Source of the DNA: Symsagittifera roscoffensis | Lineage: Eukaryota; Xenacoelomorpha; Acoela; Convolutidae | Reading direction: 5' to 3' | DNA length: 64,000 bases | Assembly (NCBI RefSeq): GCF_963678635.1 | Contig: NC_087062.1 | Coordinates: 17,473,789 to 17,537,788 of the forward strand | Shown here: piece after piece, positions 58,252 through 64,000 of the stretch | Position numbering within the stretch: the stretch's first letter is position 1 | Layout of the letters: every line of letters starts with the position of its first letter | Program-made: the position numbers and the translations under genes | Notes under the pieces: model-generated | Databases searched by the model: none | Seen by the model: the letters and a program-made list of their open reading frames with translations, nothing else | What the model was told of the DNA's origin: nothing

Positions 58252-58602
58252 AGCGAGTTGCCACGTGCAGACATTTAATTCAACAAATCGTTCGTCAGCA
58301 AATTTCCACATGAATTTGATCAATCTAATTTTTAATCCGATAAGTTTACTGATGTCGATGTATTTCTCGATTCGATTAACGAGCCTGCAAGCTCTGGCGT
58401 AGTCACTGGAGACCGAGTAAAATAGCAAGAAAGAGAAATTAGAAGAGCATAAATCAGTTGTTTGGTTAATACAAAATTTGTCTGTTTTCTGACGAGTATA
58501 AATACGCGGTTGTCTAAACACAGGAAACAGAATAGTAGTAGTAGTAGTAGTAGTAGTAGTTGTTGTTGTTGTTGTTGGTGTTGATGTTGTTGCTGCTGTT
58601 TT

Positions 58603-58634
<32 letters not shown>

Positions 58635-59312
58635 ATGATAAAAACAGTACGTATAAACACACCCAATTAACAGAATTGGGTTCAATGACGTATATCAGTA
58701 GGTCAAGTCTTACGCGACAGTTTAACTCAAAGATTGTTTTTAGTTTTACGAACAGAAGTAACATCAGATTGGAAAAAATTTACTTAAAAAAATTGAAAAA
58801 CGTTCGATTAAGAAATGAACAAACGGCATCAAAGAGATTAATGTAATGAAATCCGTAGACTAAGAGATCAAATATTTAAATACATCGCTGTTAAAAAAGA
58901 AACACGAGTTAAAAAAAGCATTTTCTTTAACTGCACATGAATATAGAAATACAAAAACGACAAAAATCTTAACGATGACATTAACATCAAAATTACGCAA
59001 ATTAGCAACAAAAAACGCATCACATTTTTCTCCAATCAGTGAACCAAAGATTTATTTTGCAAAATGTGAAGACGAATTAGGGCAAGCATAAACAACATTG
59101 AATTTTTTTGTAAAAAAAAAGAGAAAGTTTCAAATTACAATGTGTAATAAACTTTTAGACAACCACTTCATGTATAAGTCGGAGACTCAGAAAAAGAAAT
59201 AGAAGAAAAAATCACATTAACTCTCAACATATACGAGAAAAATCCAAAAATCAAAGGAAATCCTCATTGCAAAAAGTGTGAGTTTGTAGAATACGGACAC
59301 AGTATCGCCGCA
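58252..59312 (+). repeat. ~1.05 kb duplicated segment, copy 2
   Basis: Partner of 53641-54701. Here the gypsy-like sequence continues beyond the duplication end into a zinc-knuckle and RT remnant. Confidence 0.85.
58533..58638 (+). repeat. GTA/GTT trinucleotide microsatellite
   Basis: Copy of the tract at 53922-54027, part of the duplicated segment. Confidence 0.95.
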
Positions 59313-60130
59313 TGTAGACAAAAATTACAAGATAAAAAAAACAGATACAGCCGTTCTAATAGCCTCGAAAGCCAATGTAGAAATAATTATTAAAATTTAA
59401 ATTCGAACTTATAAGAAACAACGCGCAAGTAAAGTACCTATAGATTTACACGGTAAAGTCAGGAGACTTTTAAAACACTTGAACACTACGAAAGAATATC
59501 ACAATATAAGCAAAGAGCAACAACCTAAAGGCAACACATTTATCAACCCAAATATCATTCGGCGAAATGAAAATCCCTAAAATCAGTGCTTGACGCAAAA
59601 CACTTAAGCTCACCTATAGATTAATCAAAATGCAGTAATCAATAAACCAATCCAAGTAATACTTACAAAGATCAATGGAAAAAACTACACTGCAGCTGAA
59701 ATGAATAGTACGAATAACCAAATGCCTCTAGACGAGCAGTCACGTTGCTTGACGCTTTTAATTTTCGGTAAACAGCCTTACCGTATGATATTTTGAGCAT
59801 TAGTCTCAAGCAAAGTGGTAATCACATATGTAGACGACGTGCTTATGCAATCACAATCAAATTGAAAAATGTTGCAGTTTTAGAAAAACACCATCACATA
59901 TTACAAACAGAAAAAATGAAAGCAGCACCAGTTAAAACTCATGTTTTCTCACAAAAAATATATTTTGTGAGACATAAAGTCGAAAAAAAACAAGCACAAA
60001 ACCTTTGAGAGCAAGATTTAACGCTGTTTTTGAAATTACAACCATTATTCACAAAAAAAATCCAAGAAATTCTGTAAAGTTAAATTTTGTAAGTAAATGT
60101 GTTTTAAAATTTTTTTAAACCGCAGATCAT
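58639..60130 (+). pseudogene. Decayed Ty3/gypsy fragment (gag knuckle and RT motif), copy 1
   Basis: Translated pieces include CKKCEFVEYGHSIAAC at 59268-59315, a zinc-knuckle-like box with two extra residues before the His. MNSTNNQMPLDEQSRCLTLL at about 59701-59760 has the form of the gypsy RT D-x-x-S-x-Y-x-Q-x-x-L block. EKHHHILQTEKMKAAPVKTH follows near 59885-59945, resembling the region after the YxDD box. Stops and frameshifts occur throughout. The start of gag lies in the duplicated segment. Confidence 0.5.
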
Positions 60131-60670
60131 TTTATAGCATCATCATACGCCAAAAAAATTGGTTTGAAGTTATTGATGGATAAATCAAAAAGAGATGATC
60201 AAAATCACATCTGAAAAAAAAATTGTAAAAAAAACAATAACAACCTCAAAAACCTGATCAAAAGAATTACCAATGGTGTGATGACAATGAGACTGATGAA
60301 ATTTTTGAACAAGGAATTTTCGCATTATTCTTACGTCTACCAAAAACGAAACACAAATCTAAAAAACCCAACGAAACAAACTTTTACACCACCAACCCAT
60401 AATATAAAGACACAAAATCCGAGATCATCTGAGAAACCCTTATTCCATGTATCACAGACAAGACGAAAAAACTACGAAAAATGGTTTTTCAATAGGTGCT
60501 GCAAATTGGCCAATGAGTTAAATTCGAATGCCGACATAAAGGTGTTTGAAGAGGTAGATAGTTTTAAAAAGAAACTGAAATGTTACATGTTTGAAATGCA
60601 TAGATAATTCTTTCGTATTTATTTTCTTTGTCATTTTTAGACAATTAGGGTATATTAACAATCACTACTC

Positions 60671-60738
<68 letters not shown>

Positions 60739-61552
60739 GCTATTACACTATAGAATGAAAAAATACCGTTCCAACAATCTAAATATCAATCGAGCGCTAT
60801 ATGATCACTTTTTGATAAATTCTCATCTATGGCTTGTCTAACAAACCGACCTAAAACTAAAAATTAAATTTTCATACTTCACACTAAAAAAACAATTAAG
60901 TAAAACAAAAATATAATTTTTTTTGCTGCAAATTTCAATATTAAGAACCCACTAACAAACTCAGTTCAAACAAGACTATCACATTCTCTGAAACATACTT
61001 ACTACCAACAACAACCCAGTAAAAATTTTTCATGACAAAAAAATATCCAAATATATCTCGTTTCTAACAAAGTAAACGAACGGTTTGAAGTAATTGATGG
61101 ATAAATCAAAAAGAGATGATCAAAATCACTTCTGAAAAAAAATTGTAAAAAAAACAATTAAAACCACAAAAACCTGATCAAAAGAACTACCAATGGTATA
61201 ATGACAATGAGACTGACGAGATTTTTCAACAAGGAATTTTTGCATCATATTTACACCTACCAAAAACTAATCAGAAAAAAAACTAAAAAATCCACAGAAA
61301 CAAACTTTTACACCACCAACCCATAATATACAAACACAAAATCCTAAACACACCCAAAACTACCAATTACATAAAATGTGTTACGAGAAATTAACTCAAA
61401 AACATCACTCAAATGAACAGCATAATCAGTCATTTTCAGAATGAATCCATAATTTTTAGTATATCATCATTTACATCTAACAAAATTCTCATCCGAACTT
61501 GAATACTCTGTCGAAATTCATTTAAATGCTATTACAGCAAAACAAATTTAAT
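60121..61552. other. Repeat-derived region with (TAC)n tract
   Basis: Two diverged direct repeats (about 60150-60410 and 61079-61340) share TTGATGGATAAATCAAAAAG and TGACAATGAGACTGA. The ORF at 60278-60607 overlaps the first and is probably a remnant of the same decayed element. No intact gene. Confidence 0.5.
60665..60738 (+). repeat. (TAC)n microsatellite
   Basis: About 24 uninterrupted TAC/ACT units. Confidence 0.95.
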
Positions 61553-63130
61553 TATAAAAACAGTACCTATAAACACACCCAATTAACAGAATTGGATTCA
61601 AAGACGTATATCAGTAGGTCACGTCTTATTCGACAGTTTAACTCAAAGATTCTTTTTAGTTTTACGAACAGAAGTAACATCAGATTGGAAAAAATTTACA
61701 CAAAAAATTGAAAAACGTTCGATTAAGAAATGAACAAACGGCATCAAAGAGATTAATGTAATGAAATCCGTAGACTAATAGATCAAATATTTAAATACAT
61801 CGCTGTTAAAAAAGAAACACGAGTTAAAAAAAGCATTTTCTTTAACCGCACATGAATATAGAAATACAAAAACGACAAAAATCTTAACGATGACTTTAAC
61901 ATCAAAATTACGCAAATTAGCAACAAAAAACGCATCACATCTTTCTTCAATCAGTGAACCAAAGATTTATTTTGCAAAATGTGAAGACGAATTAGGGCAA
62001 GCATAAACAACATTGAATTTTTTTTTAAAAAAAAAGAGAAAGTTTCAAATTACAATATGTAATAAACTTTTAGACAACCACTTCATGTATAAGTCGGAGA
62101 CTCAGAAAAAGAAATAGAAGAAAAAATCACCTTAACACTCAACATATACGAGAAAAATCCAAAAATCAAAGGAAAATCCTCATTGCAAAAAGTGTGAGTT
62201 TGTAGACAATAAGGACACAGTATGGCCACATGTAGACAAAAATTACAAGATAAAAAAAAAAGATACAGCCGTTCTAATAGCCTCGAAAGCCAGTGTAGAA
62301 ATAATTATTAAAAATTAAATTCGAATTTATAAGAAACAACGCGCAAGTAAAGTACCTATAGATTTACAAGATAAAGTCAGGAGATTTTTAAAAACACTTG
62401 AACAAAAACACTCGAAAGAATATCACAATCTAAGCAAAGAGCAACAACTAAAAGGCAACACATTTATCAACCCAAATATCATTCGGCGAAAGAAAAATCC
62501 CTAAATTTATTGCTTGACGTAAAACACTTAAGCTCACATATAGATTAATCAAAATGCAGTAATCAATAAACCAATCCAAGTAATACTTACAAAGATCAAT
62601 GGAAAAAACTACACTGCAGCTGATATGAATAGTACAAATAACCAAATGCCTCTAAAGATCAATGGAAAAAACTACACTGCAGCTGATATGAATAGTACAA
62701 ATAACCAAATGCCTCAAAAGTCACGTTGCTTGACGATTTTAGTTTTCGGTAAACAGCCATACCATAGGGATAATTTAAGCATTAGTCTCAAGCAAAGTGG
62801 TAATCACATAAGTAGACGACGTGCTTATGCAATCATAATCAAATTGAAAAATTTTGCAGTTTTAGAAAAGCACCATCACATATTACAAACAGAAAAAATG
62901 AAAGCAGCACCAGTTAAAGCTAATGTTTTCTCATACAAAATATTTTTTTGTAGGATATAAAGTCGAAAAAAACAAGCACAAAACCTTTGAGAGCTTGATT
63001 TAACGCTGTTTTTAAAATTACAACCATTGTTCACAAAAAAATCCAAGAACTTCTGTAAAAGTTAAATTTATTAAGTAAATGTGTTTTCAAAATTTTCTTA
63101 AACCGCAGATCATTTTATAGCATCATCCTA
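61553..63130 (+). pseudogene. Decayed Ty3/gypsy fragment, copy 2
   Basis: Aligns with 58639-60130 along its length with scattered differences. It contains an extra tandem duplication of about 63 bases (62593-62655 and 62656-62718) covering the INGKNYTAADMNSTNNQMP part of the RT motif. The zinc-knuckle region is frameshifted here. Confidence 0.5.
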
Positions 63131-63479
63131 CGCCCAAAAAAAAATTTTGAATGGACATTTGAATACAAAAAAATGGATGAAACTAAAACATTAAAAAGTG
63201 AACAACTTTCAAACACAATTCTTGATCCTAACCGACCACTACTTTCAACATTCACAAATAAATTAGGATGAATTTGAACGATTATCCTTTTTATTACTAA
63301 AAAGTCCTAATGTATATACCACATCAAAATTTGATGGGGGAAAAGTTCTTCCGTCATTACATCAGTCGGAATAGGCGCAGCACGTTTACAGTTACATCAA
63401 GAAACAAAAAGATGAACCTCATTTCTGCGGAATCAAGATTATTCACAAAAGCAGAATAAAAAACTCCACACTAATGCGA

Positions 63480-63815
63480 CAATGTACAAGGTAAAGTCGG
63501 GAGACTTTAAAAAAAACTTAAACACTACGAAAGAATCTCAAAATTTAAACAAAGAACAACAACTTAAAGGCAACACATTTATCAACCCAAATATCATTCG
63601 GCGAAAGAAGAATCCTTAAAGTTAGTGCTTGACGCAAAACAATTAGTTTCACCTATAGATTAATCAAAATGCAGTAACCAATAAACCAATCCAAATAAAA
63701 CTTACAAAGATCAATGGAAAAAACTACACTGCAGCTGATGTGAATAGTACATATAATCAAATTCCTCTAGAGGAGCAGTCACGTTGCTTGACGCTTTTAG
63801 TTTTCGGTAATCAGA
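63480..63815 (+). pseudogene. Decayed Ty3/gypsy fragment, copy 3 (partial)
   Basis: Repeats the TTTATCAACCCAAATATCAT to RT-motif part of copies 1 and 2, with NQIPLEEQSRCLTLLVFGNQ in frame near 63750-63812. It is flanked by other low-copy repeat DNA; 63131-63479 and 63816-64000 share short blocks (CATCAGTC, AGAAACAAAAA). Confidence 0.45.
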
Positions 63816-64000
63816 TGGAGGAAAAATTCTTCCATCAAAACATCAGTCAGAAAAGGCGCAGCACTTTTATAATTACATCAAGAAACAAAAAAGATGAACC
63901 TCATTTCCGCGGAATCAAGATTGTTCACTAAAGCAGAATAAAAAACCTCCACACTAATGCGACAAGGTACAGCTACCAAATATACATTAACAGATTATGA

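Overview
The window is animal nuclear DNA. It holds spliced genes with GT-AG introns, several classes of retroelement, long microsatellites and an assembly gap (4102-4301). One host gene is recognisable: a Ki-67/Repo-Man family gene with an FHA domain, a PP1-docking motif and LxGxxxLLKTP repeats, on the minus strand from 24706 to 17141. I cannot name the species; an invertebrate metazoan fits best.

Left to right: 1-1165 is one copy of a dispersed repeat of about 1.2 kb. 1480-4101 is a decayed CR1/L2-type LINE with an SGNH-esterase ORF1, then an ORF2 with a 2A-like motif and an APE endonuclease, ending in the gap. 4342-14904 is an integrated Maverick/Polinton- or adintovirus-like genome: basic core protein, capsid protein, adenain-type protease, a minus-strand pair (possible HUH protein and a PC4-like ssDNA-binding protein), an orphan protein, and a protein-primed-type family B DNA polymerase with two small introns. 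No integrase or packaging ATPase is visible. The Ki-67-like gene follows, with a GGAT minisatellite in its large intron. 25236-26430 is an inverted second copy of the 1.2 kb repeat.

The most unusual object is 27053-51417: a giant LTR retrotransposon of about 24.4 kb on the minus strand, bounded by two roughly 880 bp LTRs that differ by about 2 percent by eye. In its own 5'-3' order it carries a 3 kb leader with twin covarying hairpins and at least 18 GGAGGGT motifs, gag, protease, RT/RNase H, an integrase with a GPY/F tail fused to an acidic linker and a macro (ADP-ribose-binding) domain, and then about 9 kb of extra coding sequence. The extra part has an SGNH hydrolase with a full set of catalytic motifs, a second degenerate SGNH-like domain, and three long proteins I cannot assign. 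This copy is broken by single in-frame stops and small indels but is otherwise intact. It is nested inside an older RT element whose two halves lie at 26629-27052 and 51418-52440.

51418-64000 is a repeat graveyard: two copies of the RT element, a palindromic CCAAT/TATA cassette followed by GTA/GTT microsatellites, an approximately 1.05 kb duplication with no difference seen, and several decayed Ty3/gypsy fragments (zinc knuckle, RT motif) on the plus strand.
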